NCBI RefSeq assembly: GCF_010730355.1
Contig: NZ_AP022576.1
Span: 930,001 to 994,000, forward strand
DNA length: 64,000 nt
Source of the DNA: Mycobacterium florentinum
Lineage (GTDB): Bacteria; Actinomycetota; Actinomycetes; Mycobacteriales; Mycobacteriaceae
Reading direction: 5' to 3'
The translations under genes and the position numbers were made by a program. The notes under the pieces were generated by a model that had not been told where the DNA came from, did no database searches, and saw only the letters and a program-made list of their open reading frames with translations. This document shows, in pieces, positions 47,646 to 58,082 of this stretch (position 1 is the first letter of the stretch; each line of letters begins with the position of its first letter).

Positions 47646-47780
47646 TTAGCAGTAGTGGCGGCGGTCGCCGACTACGGGCCCCATCAGTTCCATCGAGGCC
47701 ACTAGCAGGCCGGCGACGACAAGAAGAGCGCCGAGAACCAAAACGACTTGGGTTTGGTTGAAAGTCTCAACAACTAACAC
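47646..47780 (-). CDS. Possible 44-residue single-pass membrane peptide
   Basis: A short frame from GTG 47780 encodes a hydrophobic stretch (VVLVLGALLVVAGLLVASM, about residues 11-29) after a polar start and ends in a polar tail with GDRRHYC. It lies in an otherwise empty gap between the first desaturase gene and the NYN gene. A weak GGGTG site lies upstream. I do not recognise a family, so this is only a candidate. Confidence 0.35.
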   Translation of the reverse strand: MLVVETFNQTQVVLVLGALLVVAGLLVASMELMGPVVGDRRHYC

Positions 47781-47911
47781 GCTACACCCACAACCTGGCG
47801 GTCCGTCGCTATCGCCGCGCCCGGGCTTGATGCGTTGGACTCGGTGGCGCACCATGACCGAATGGCTGCTCTCGAAACGCTGGACCCGGTAGTCCACGGG
47901 GTGAACGCAGG

Positions 47912-48784
47912 ATGACCGATTCCACCACCACCCGCGTAGCGGTGTACCTCGACTTCGACAACATCGTGATCTCCCGCTACGACCAGGTGCACGGACGCAA
48001 CTCGTTCCAGAAGGACAAGGCCAAGGGGCTCGAGGCGGACCGGCTGCAGTCGGCGACCGTCGACGTCGGCGCCATCATCGATTTCGCGTCGTCGTTCGGC
48101 ACGCTGGTGCTCACCCGCGCCTACGCGGACTGGTCCGCCGACGTCAACGCCGCCTACCATGGCCAGCTCGTGGGCCGCGCGGTCGATCTCGTGCAACTCT
48201 TCCCGGCCGCCGCTTACGGAAAGAACGGCGCCGACATCCGGCTGGCCGTCGACGCGGTCGAGGACATGTTCCGGTTGCCCGATCTGACGCACGTGGTGAT
48301 CGTGGGCGGCGATTCGGACTACATCGCGTTGGCGCAGCGGTGCAAGCGGCTCGGCAGATACGTCGTAGGCATCGGGGTGGCCGGCGCCAGCAGCCGGTCC
48401 CTGGCTGCCGCCTGCGACGAGTTCGTCACCTACGACGCACTGCCCGGAATACCCACTGCCGCAGCGCAATCCACCGATTCCAAGAAACGCGGCCGGCGCC
48501 CGAGCACCACCTCTGAAGTCGATGACACACCAGCCGATGCGCAGGCCGCGGCCACCGGGTTGCTCGAACGCGCGCTGCGTATCGGCCTGGAGAAGGACGA
48601 CACCGAGTGGCTGCACAACTCGGAGGTCAAAGCCCAGATGAAGCGGATGGATCCGTCGTTCAGCGAAAAGTCTTTAGGTTTCAAATCATTCAGCGATTTC
48701 CTGAGGTCCCGCGACGACCTCGCCGAACTCGACGAGACCAGCACCACGCGTTTGGTGCGGTTGCGCGCCGATTCGGTTACGTAG
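47912..48784 (+). CDS. NYN-domain nuclease-like protein with C-terminal LOTUS/OST-HTH domain
   Basis: A 290-residue protein. The NYN (PIN-like) fold shows its acidic residues in VAVYLDFDNIVIS, KNGADIRLAVDAVEDMF and VIVGGDSDYIALAQRCKRLG, the pattern of a metal-dependent RNase. A Lys/Arg-rich linker (KKRGRRPS) joins a C-terminal winged-helix LOTUS domain (about 210-290, WLHNSEVKAQMKRMDPSFSEKSLGFKSFSDFLRS), which in other proteins binds RNA. Together they suggest RNA cleavage or silencing. The ATG at 47912 is preceded by GCAGG. The stop overlaps the convergent second desaturase gene by eight bases. Targets are unknown. Confidence 0.92.
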   Translation: MTDSTTTRVAVYLDFDNIVISRYDQVHGRNSFQKDKAKGLEADRLQSATVDVGAIIDFASSFGTLVLTRAYADWSADVNAAYHGQLVGRAVDLVQLFPAAAYGKNGADIRLAVDAVEDMFRLPDLTHVVIVGGDSDYIALAQRCKRLGRYVVGIGVAGASSRSLAAACDEFVTYDALPGIPTAAAQSTDSKKRGRRPSTTSEVDDTPADAQAAATGLLERALRIGLEKDDTEWLHNSEVKAQMKRMDPSFSEKSLGFKSFSDFLRSRDDLAELDETSTTRLVRLRADSVT

Positions 48785-49979
48785 CCCGAAGGGCAAGAAT
48801 TGCTGTCGCCAGTCCGCGCCGCGCCGCGCCGGGGACGTGCGATCGTTGCGACGTGTTCCGAAACCTGTACTCGGACGCGGTCTCTGGCGCGTCGTCGGAG
48901 GTAGCGGTCAAAAACCGGTCCGGCAGCGCCAGCTTGCAGATGGTGCGCGCGGTGAGCAGGAACTGGCGATGCAGCGGGCCGGTCGTGTAGGGCAGGTCGT
49001 AGGTGACACACAACTCGCGGACCCGTTCGGCGATCTCGGGGTATCGATTGCTCGGCAGATCGGGGAACATGTGATGTTCGATTTGGTAGCAGAGGTTTCC
49101 GCTCATGAACCGCATCACCGTGCCGGCCCGGAAGTTCGCGGTGCCCAGCATCTGCCGCAGATACCATTCCGGCTTCGTCTCGCCGACCAGCACTGACGGC
49201 GCGAACTTTTCCGCCCCGTCGGTGAAGTGACCGCAGACGATGACGATGTACGCCCACACGTTGCGCAGTCCGTTGGCAACCACGTTGGCCCCCAATGTGC
49301 GCCACCACCGCCGGCGACTCAGCGCGGGAAACACCACATAGTCCTTGCCGACCTGCCGAGCGATCTTGCGCAGCAGCGCCGTCTTGTGCGCATCTTTACC
49401 GGCGCTGGTCGTCTCGCGCTCCTGCACCGAGTACAAGCAGTGCAGGGCAACGCCCCACTCGAACAGCAGCGCCAGGAGCAATGCGCGCAACGGCTGCGCC
49501 AAGGCGCTGCGCTGCCACTTCTCGTCTCGAGTCACTCGCAGGACCCCGAAACCGAGATCGTCGTCCACGCCGACAACGTTGGAAAAGACATGGTGCTTGT
49601 AGTTGTGGGAGTTCTGCCACTGGGATGTCAGACCGGCCATGTCCCATTCCCAGGTCGTGGAATGGATTTCCGGGTCGTTCATCCAATCCCACTGGCCGTG
49701 GCTGATGTTGTGGCCGAGTTCCATGTTCTCTATGCATTTGGCCGCTGCCAGGGTGCCGGTTCCGGCGGCCCAGCCGAACTTGCCCTTGCCGAATCCGATG
49801 ATCAGCCTCGCCACGACTTCGAGAATGCGGTGAAAAGCGATGGCGCGCTTGATATATACCCGATCCGCGGCGCAGCGCGAGGCCTCTATATCGCTGCGGA
49901 TTCCGTCCAGCGCAGCCCCGAACGCCTCGAGATCCGAGTCGCTTAGATGGGCATATTCCGGAACGTCAGTTATGGCCAT
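48777..49979 (-). CDS. Second DesA3-like membrane fatty acid desaturase
   Basis: A 400-residue di-iron desaturase related to the one at 46048-47370. The His boxes are GHNISHGQWDWM, HNYKHHVFSN and YQIEHHMFPDLP. The ATG at 49979 (MAITDVPEYAHL) is where similarity to the first desaturase begins and supports the start chosen there. Two strongly diverged copies so close together point to an old tandem duplication with an NYN gene between them, not a recent one. Whether both act on the same chain position is unknown. The stop lies within the end of the NYN gene. Confidence 0.94.
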   Translation of the reverse strand: MAITDVPEYAHLSDSDLEAFGAALDGIRSDIEASRCAADRVYIKRAIAFHRILEVVARLIIGFGKGKFGWAAGTGTLAAAKCIENMELGHNISHGQWDWMNDPEIHSTTWEWDMAGLTSQWQNSHNYKHHVFSNVVGVDDDLGFGVLRVTRDEKWQRSALAQPLRALLLALLFEWGVALHCLYSVQERETTSAGKDAHKTALLRKIARQVGKDYVVFPALSRRRWWRTLGANVVANGLRNVWAYIVIVCGHFTDGAEKFAPSVLVGETKPEWYLRQMLGTANFRAGTVMRFMSGNLCYQIEHHMFPDLPSNRYPEIAERVRELCVTYDLPYTTGPLHRQFLLTARTICKLALPDRFLTATSDDAPETASEYRFRNTSQRSHVPGAARRGLATAILALRAT

Positions 49980-50425
49980 TGACGCTCAACGCCATTCGCG
50001 TGCAAAGGCGCGGGGCGTTAGCGCGGCAATGCACGGTCGAGAAAAGCTGGCAGGCCGCAGCATCCTAGGTAACGTCCGATCTTCTTGGGTGGTTCGTTGC
50101 GCGCGCAGGACAAGAATTGGGCGCGAGGTCAGACAGGCGAACTTATCTCAATCGGCACAGCAGAACTGTGGGTCCGGACCACCTCTATAGAGCGGCAAGG
50201 CGATGCGCAGCGCAAGGTCGTCCCAGGAACGTAGCGTTCCTGAGCACGGCCGACCCGTTTCGTTGGGCACCTGCCTTACCCCCTAGGCGTTGTTTGGATC
50301 TCTGAGGCTACATCAGCCGCGCGATATGCGGGTATGCGCATGACTTCCGGTGCCTGCTCGTGATTTTCCCGCAATGCAGCTAACCGGCCTACGCTGGCCC
50401 CCAGGAGCGAGCGCAGGGGGCGCCA
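49980..50425. other. 446-base gap between desaturase and WS/DGAT genes
   Basis: No gene is supported here. It separates two divergent genes and must hold both promoters. The clearest element is a 19-base inverted repeat at 50224-50242. AGGGGG at about 50415 serves the acyltransferase start. Scattered short hydrophilic frames lack ribosome sites and family similarity. Confidence 0.6.
50224..50242. promoter_or_regulatory. 19-base inverted repeat between desaturase and WS/DGAT genes
   Basis: CAGGAACG-TAG-CGTTCCTG is perfect (8-base arms, 3-base centre). It is 184 bases before the acyltransferase ATG and 245 bases upstream of the desaturase start. It may be an operator shared by both genes. It contains GGAAC, a sigma-H/E type -35 word, in each direction, but no fitting GTT -10 spacing was found. 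Confidence 0.5.
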
Positions 50426-51862
50426 ATGCGGCAACTTAGTTGGACCGACGACATGATGTTGCGCGCGGAAACGCCGGCGACGCCGATACAGATTCAGCTG
50501 CTGCTGATTTATGACCCGTCGACCGCCCCGGGCGGCAAGGTGACCTTCAAGGGAATTCTCGAGGAACTCGACGCCCGGCTGCACCTGGCGGATATCTTTC
50601 GTCGCCGGCTGACCGAGTTGCCCGGCGGTTTGCATCGGCCCTACTGGGTGGACGACCCGAACTTCGATCTCGAATACCACGTCCGGCATATCGGGCTGCC
50701 CCAACCCGGTGACTGGCGACAACTGTGCATCCAGGTCGCGCGGCTGCACGCCCGGCAGGTCGACCTGCGGCGCCCGCCCTGGGAGATCACCGTGATCGAG
50801 GGGTTGAATTCGGTCTCGGGGGTGCCGAAGGGCTCCTTCGCAATGGCATTGAAATTGCACCACTGTGCGGTCGACGGGATGGCCAGCGTTCAGATGATCG
50901 CGGCGTTGCACGACCTGGCCGCGGACAGCCCCCGGCCGGCCGGGCCCGACCGTCCCTGGCAGCCCGATCCGCTCCCGTCGAACGCGGCACTACTCTCCCG
51001 CGCGACGCTCAACACCGCGCTGTACCCCTGGCGCGCGAGTGGGGTGCTGGCCTCCAACGCTCCCAAGGCGGCGCGCGGCCTGGCCGGCCTGCCGAGCAAG
51101 CTGATCGGAGGTGCCGTGCGCACGGCCGCGCGCGGCGCGGTGCCGTCATTTCCGCCGAAGACCCGCTTCAACCAGACGGTCTCGCCGCATCGCGTCTTCG
51201 AGGCGCGGTTCCACGATCTCGCCGATTTCAAAAGGATCAAGGCCAGCGTCCCGGGCGCGACGATCAACGACGTCGCACTCGCCTACGTCGGCGGTGCGCT
51301 TCGCGCCTACCTGGATGGCCACGGCGAGCTGCCGGGCGAATCGCTGGTCGCGGCGTGCCCGATGTCGGTACGCAAGCCAGGCGATACGACCAGCAACGGA
51401 AACGAACTGTTCGGCCGTCTGCAAACGCTCGGAACCGACATCGCCGATCCGATCAAGCGGCTCGCGGCAATCGCGGAATCGACCGCGGGAAGCCGCTCCG
51501 ACGCGAAATCGAACGCCACCAATCGGCTTCTCGAATTGATTGGCACAGTGCCGACTTCACTACTCGGAATGACGGCGAAGGCCGCGAGCGCGCTCCCGAT
51601 CTCCGGCCCGACGGTCGCCAACACGACCGTCACCAATGTTCCGGGCCCCACCGAACCACTGTTCTTCAGCGGTGCCCGACTGGTCCGCGCCGCCGGTCTC
51701 GGCCCGTTGGTCGGCGGCGCGAACCTCATCCACGTCGTCGCCAGCTACAACGGGACGCTGTCGATCAGCGCGACCGCCGATCGCGACGCCCTGCCGGACC
51801 CGGCGCGGTACGCCGCGTGCATGGACGAGTCGTTCGGCGAGTTACTCGCGGGCGCGGACTGA
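50426..51862 (+). CDS. Wax ester synthase / diacylglycerol acyltransferase (WS/DGAT)
   Basis: A 478-residue acyltransferase of the WES/DGAT family that esterifies diacylglycerol or fatty alcohols with acyl-CoA to give storage lipid. The catalytic HHxxxDG motif is visible as LKLHHCAVDGMASVQ, near residue 150. MRQLSWTDDMMLRAETPATPIQI at the start, NDVALAYVGGALR in the middle and VTNVPGPTEPLFFSGARL near the end are further family blocks. It is soluble or membrane-associated. The ATG at 50426 follows AGGGGG. It stands beside two desaturase genes, which suggests local supply of unsaturated acyl chains. Mycobacteria have many paralogues, so no tgs number is given. Confidence 0.96.
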   Translation: MRQLSWTDDMMLRAETPATPIQIQLLLIYDPSTAPGGKVTFKGILEELDARLHLADIFRRRLTELPGGLHRPYWVDDPNFDLEYHVRHIGLPQPGDWRQLCIQVARLHARQVDLRRPPWEITVIEGLNSVSGVPKGSFAMALKLHHCAVDGMASVQMIAALHDLAADSPRPAGPDRPWQPDPLPSNAALLSRATLNTALYPWRASGVLASNAPKAARGLAGLPSKLIGGAVRTAARGAVPSFPPKTRFNQTVSPHRVFEARFHDLADFKRIKASVPGATINDVALAYVGGALRAYLDGHGELPGESLVAACPMSVRKPGDTTSNGNELFGRLQTLGTDIADPIKRLAAIAESTAGSRSDAKSNATNRLLELIGTVPTSLLGMTAKAASALPISGPTVANTTVTNVPGPTEPLFFSGARLVRAAGLGPLVGGANLIHVVASYNGTLSISATADRDALPDPARYAACMDESFGELLAGAD

Positions 51863-51874
51863 CCGGCGAGGCCG

Positions 51875-54790
<2,916 letters not shown>

Positions 54791-54923
54791 GGCAGCCCCT
54801 CTTTCTAACGGTCCGAATCTTTTGCCCGCCTATCGGCGGTTACTGCGCACGGCGCATTCCATGCTAGGTGCCCCCACCGACAAGACACCCATCCCAGGCC
54901 GGCCACCTTGTAGCGTGAGCGGT

Positions 54924-55610
54924 ATGGCTGCCCCGGACAAGCTCAGCGACAACTACACCGGACACGTGGACCCTGGTAACGCCGCCCGTCGCACCCTGCC
55001 CGGCGCGACCATCGTCAAGGCGTCGGTGGGCCCCATGGACAACAACGCCTACTTGGTGACATGTTCCGCGACCGGTGAAACGCTTCTGATCGACGCCGCC
55101 AACGACGCGGACGTGCTGATCGACCTGATCCAAACTTACGCTCCGAAGCTGTCGCTGATCGTGACCAGCCACCAGCACTTCGACCACTGGCAGGCGCTGG
55201 AGGCCGTGGCCGCCGCCACCGGTGCGCCGACCGCCTCGCACGAGATCGACGCCGAACCGCTGCCCGTCAAGCCGGATCGCTTGCTGGCCAACGGCGACAC
55301 CGTGCAGATCGGCGAGCTGACGTTCGACGTCATCCACTTGCGCGGGCACACCCCCGGCTCGATCGCGCTGGCCCTGGGCGGGCCCGCGACCGGCGGCGTC
55401 ACGCAGCTGTTCACCGGCGACTGCCTCTTCCCCGGCGGGGTGGGCAAGACGTGGCAGAAGGGTGACTTCGCCCAGTTGCTCGACGACGTCAGCACCAGGG
55501 TCTTCGACGTGTACGACGACTCGACCGTCGTCTATCCGGGCCACGGCGACGACACCGTGCTGGGCACCGAGCGCCCCCATCTCAGCGAATGGCGCGACCG
55601 AGGCTGGTAG
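54924..55610 (+). CDS. Metallo-beta-lactamase-fold hydrolase, glyoxalase II-like (Rv1637c-like)
   Basis: A 228-residue MBL-fold enzyme. The zinc ligands are seen in VTSHQHFDHW (HxHxDH), HLRGHTPGSIA, LFTGDCLFPGG and VVYPGHGDDT, the set of a binuclear glyoxalase II or persulfide-dioxygenase type. Likely substrate is a thioester or related small molecule; mycobacteria use mycothiol, so a mycothiol thioester is possible but unproven. The ATG at 54924 begins MAAPDKLSDNYTG; GTG three codons upstream is an alternative. It diverges from uvrA across about 130 bases, as Rv1637c does. Confidence 0.94.
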   Translation: MAAPDKLSDNYTGHVDPGNAARRTLPGATIVKASVGPMDNNAYLVTCSATGETLLIDAANDADVLIDLIQTYAPKLSLIVTSHQHFDHWQALEAVAAATGAPTASHEIDAEPLPVKPDRLLANGDTVQIGELTFDVIHLRGHTPGSIALALGGPATGGVTQLFTGDCLFPGGVGKTWQKGDFAQLLDDVSTRVFDVYDDSTVVYPGHGDDTVLGTERPHLSEWRDRGW

Positions 55611-55892
55611 CCGTCCACCTGGGCTACCTTGCCGCAGAACATAATTCGGAACCCACTGGCCGACCGTGATAGCGCTTCAGGGACCGGCCTCGGTGATCGA
55701 CGGCACACCGTCCGGCCACCCCGGCGAACACCACGGGGCCGACTTACGAAACCCGATTGAGCTGCACCGAAACGCCCTCCGCAGCACACCGCGCTCGGTA
55801 GCATGCGAGCCGATCACCAATCGTTTTCCCGATGTCCGCCCCACGCCAGCCGCGCAGGCAGTCGTGCCCAATTAACTGATTGGCGAACGGAA

Positions 55893-57305
55893 ATGGATTA
55901 TGCAGCGTTACCGCCCGAGGTCAACTCCGGCCGGATGTACGCGGGGGCGGGGTCCGTGCCGATGTGGGCGGCCGCCGCGGCCTGGGACGGGCTGGGCGCC
56001 GAACTGACCTCGGCGGCGGCCGCCTACCGGTCGGTGGTGTCCGGGCTGACGCGTGAGGCGTGGATGGGCCCGGCGTCGATGTCGATGCGCGCCGCGGCGA
56101 TCTCCTTCGCGTCGTGGTTGAGCACCACCGCCGAGCAGGTGAAGCTGACGGCCAGACAGGCCCGCGCGGCGGCGGCGGCGTACGAGACGGCCTTCGCGGC
56201 GACGGTGCCGCCCGCCTTGATCGCCGAGAACCGGGCGCTACTGCTGGAATTGGTCGCGACGAACCTCTTCGGTCAGAACACCCCGGCCATCTCGGCCACC
56301 GAGACGCAGTACAGCGAGATGTGGGCGCAGGATGCGACCACCATGTTCACCTACGCCGGCGGGTCGGCGGCCGCGTCCAGGTTGACGCCGTTCAGCGATC
56401 CGCCGCAGACCACCGACCCGTCCGGGGTCGGCGCCCAGGACGCCGCCGTGAGCAAGGCCGGCACCTCGGCCGCGGCGAGCCCCAAAGCCCTGAACCAAGT
56501 GCTGCAGACGGTGCCCGAAGTGCTGGACACGCTCGCGGGAGCGCCCGGTGATCCGACCCTGTCGGACATCTTCAATGTCACGGCGAGCGGTACCTACGTC
56601 GCCAGTGGCGTGCTGTTCATCCTCGGCCCGTTGCTGACCGGCCCGATCAATGCGGTGCTGCCGCCCACGATCCTGGGTGCCGCGGCCCCGGCACTGGGCG
56701 CGGCGGGTGCGGTGGCAGGACTGATCAGCGACACCGCGCCGGCCACGGGAAGTCTGGGCGGTAGGGGCGTGCTGGCCGGCCTGGGGCGGTCGCTGCCGGT
56801 CGGTGGGCTGTCGGTACCGCCGGCCTGGGCCGGAGCGGCACCCGTGCTCGCCAGCGCGGTGCGGGCATTGCCGGAAGCCGCCCTGGCCGGGCTGCCGGAA
56901 GCGGCGATCGACGGGCTCGGGCCCGGCGCCGGAGCGTTCCTGCCGGGCAGCCTGATGGCCGCGGCGGCGGGCGGCGGCGGCGCGGCGGGCGGTGGTTTTG
57001 CGGCGACGCGCGCCGGCGCGGCGGCCCAACGCGGTGCGACCCCGCCACCCGATCGCGGTACGCCGGCCCGCTACGGCGCCCCTCCCGGGGTGATTCCGCA
57101 GGTGGCGCGGGCGGCCGGCCCGCACGAGGGCCTGCACAGCCCGGCGATGTTGACCGATCAGCGAGCGCCCGCGACCGACGGCATGGTGGGCGAGACCCTT
57201 CGCGACGAAATCAACGACCTGCGCAAACAGATCTCCGACCTGGCGCTGGAGCGCGATGTGCTGATGAGGTCCCTGGCCCTGTGGGCCAGAGGATCCGCGG
57301 AGTAG
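55893..57305 (+). CDS. PPE family protein, SVP subfamily
   Basis: A 470-residue PPE protein. The N-terminal PPE domain (about 1-175) begins MDYAALPPEVNSGRMYAGAGS, a PPEV-type variant of the PPE motif, and has the WAAAAAWDGL and WMGPAS helix landmarks with the WxG turn. The middle is Ala/Gly rich. GGLSVPPAW near 320 is the SVP motif. The C-terminus (about 440-465, LRDEINDLRKQISDLALERDVLMRSLA) is a predicted coiled coil. PPE proteins usually leave through ESX type VII secretion as PE partners; no PE gene is adjacent, so the partner must be elsewhere. The frame opens 30 codons earlier, but the PPE fold starts at ATG 55893. There is no counterpart at this place in M. tuberculosis as I recall. Confidence 0.95.
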   Translation: MDYAALPPEVNSGRMYAGAGSVPMWAAAAAWDGLGAELTSAAAAYRSVVSGLTREAWMGPASMSMRAAAISFASWLSTTAEQVKLTARQARAAAAAYETAFAATVPPALIAENRALLLELVATNLFGQNTPAISATETQYSEMWAQDATTMFTYAGGSAAASRLTPFSDPPQTTDPSGVGAQDAAVSKAGTSAAASPKALNQVLQTVPEVLDTLAGAPGDPTLSDIFNVTASGTYVASGVLFILGPLLTGPINAVLPPTILGAAAPALGAAGAVAGLISDTAPATGSLGGRGVLAGLGRSLPVGGLSVPPAWAGAAPVLASAVRALPEAALAGLPEAAIDGLGPGAGAFLPGSLMAAAAGGGGAAGGGFAATRAGAAAQRGATPPPDRGTPARYGAPPGVIPQVARAAGPHEGLHSPAMLTDQRAPATDGMVGETLRDEINDLRKQISDLALERDVLMRSLALWARGSAE

Positions 57306-57320
57306 CGAAAACCCGTCCGG

Positions 57321-57764
57321 TTAGGACGTGGTGTGCACGATCAATACGTCGACCTTGGCCCGGCGTGACACGTTGGCCGGCACCGAGCCGAGCAAGCGGC
57401 CGGCGATGGTGCTCAGGCCGACGTTACCGACGACCAGTAGGTCGGCTTTCACGTCTTCGGCCAGGCTGACCAGGGCGTCGACGGGGGCGCCGACGATCGG
57501 GCGCTCCTCGACGTTCTTAGCGCCGGCCTTGTGTGCCCGCTCCTTGGCGTCCTGCAAGATCGCGTAAATCGGGGCGGTGCCCGACACTTTGTAGCTTTCT
57601 TCCTTCAGGACGTCGGCGGCCCGGCCGTCCTGATGCTGGGGTAGATACGCCGACGCGACGATCAGCTTTCCGTCGGGCCCGGCGATGGTGGCCGCCCGCT
57701 CGACCGCACGCAACGATGAGTCCGAGCCGTCAGTACCGACCACCACAGTCCGATAAGCGGACAT
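57321..57764 (-). CDS. Universal stress protein (Rv1636/TB15.3-like)
   Basis: A 147-residue single-domain Usp. TVVVGTDGSDSSLRAVERAA begins the nucleotide-binding fold and VVGNVGLSTIAGRLLGSVPANVSRRA carries the Gly-rich phosphate loop (G-2x-G-9x-G-S/N type). Rv1636 binds cAMP strongly, and the near-identical sequence suggests the same here; a class III cyclase gene is about 25 kb away in this window. The ATG at 57764 has GGGAGGG six bases upstream; the open frame before it is not part of the family. It is convergent with the PPE gene, 15 bases apart. Confidence 0.97.
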   Translation of the reverse strand: MSAYRTVVVGTDGSDSSLRAVERAATIAGPDGKLIVASAYLPQHQDGRAADVLKEESYKVSGTAPIYAILQDAKERAHKAGAKNVEERPIVGAPVDALVSLAEDVKADLLVVGNVGLSTIAGRLLGSVPANVSRRAKVDVLIVHTTS

Positions 57765-58082
57765 TAACCCTCCCAGTGTCGTTTGCCAGGCCAACCCCAA
57801 GACAGTAGCGCGTTGTCCGATCTAGATGGGTCAGATTACCCACACCAAAGTGGTGTGGCGCAAGCCTCCATTTACCTCGCCACGCTGCAGCAACGGCCTC
57901 AATTCCCGATAATGAAGCCATGAGATGCCCCCGCCCAGGCCGGAAGGCCTTGCGCGGCGGCGTTTTCCAGGAGCTACGGACGCGGCAAGCGAGGCCGTCG
58001 AGCCGTGTCCGGCGGTCCCCCACCGACCGGCCGGACCGCTGATGACCTGGTCGATCGGGTGCGCCTTACAGTGACAGGCATC

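Noticed and set aside
49980..50425. DosR box upstream of the WS/DGAT gene
   Set aside because: Related acyltransferases are hypoxia-controlled, so I looked for the GGGAC-N-GTCCC type site, but found no convincing match in this gap.
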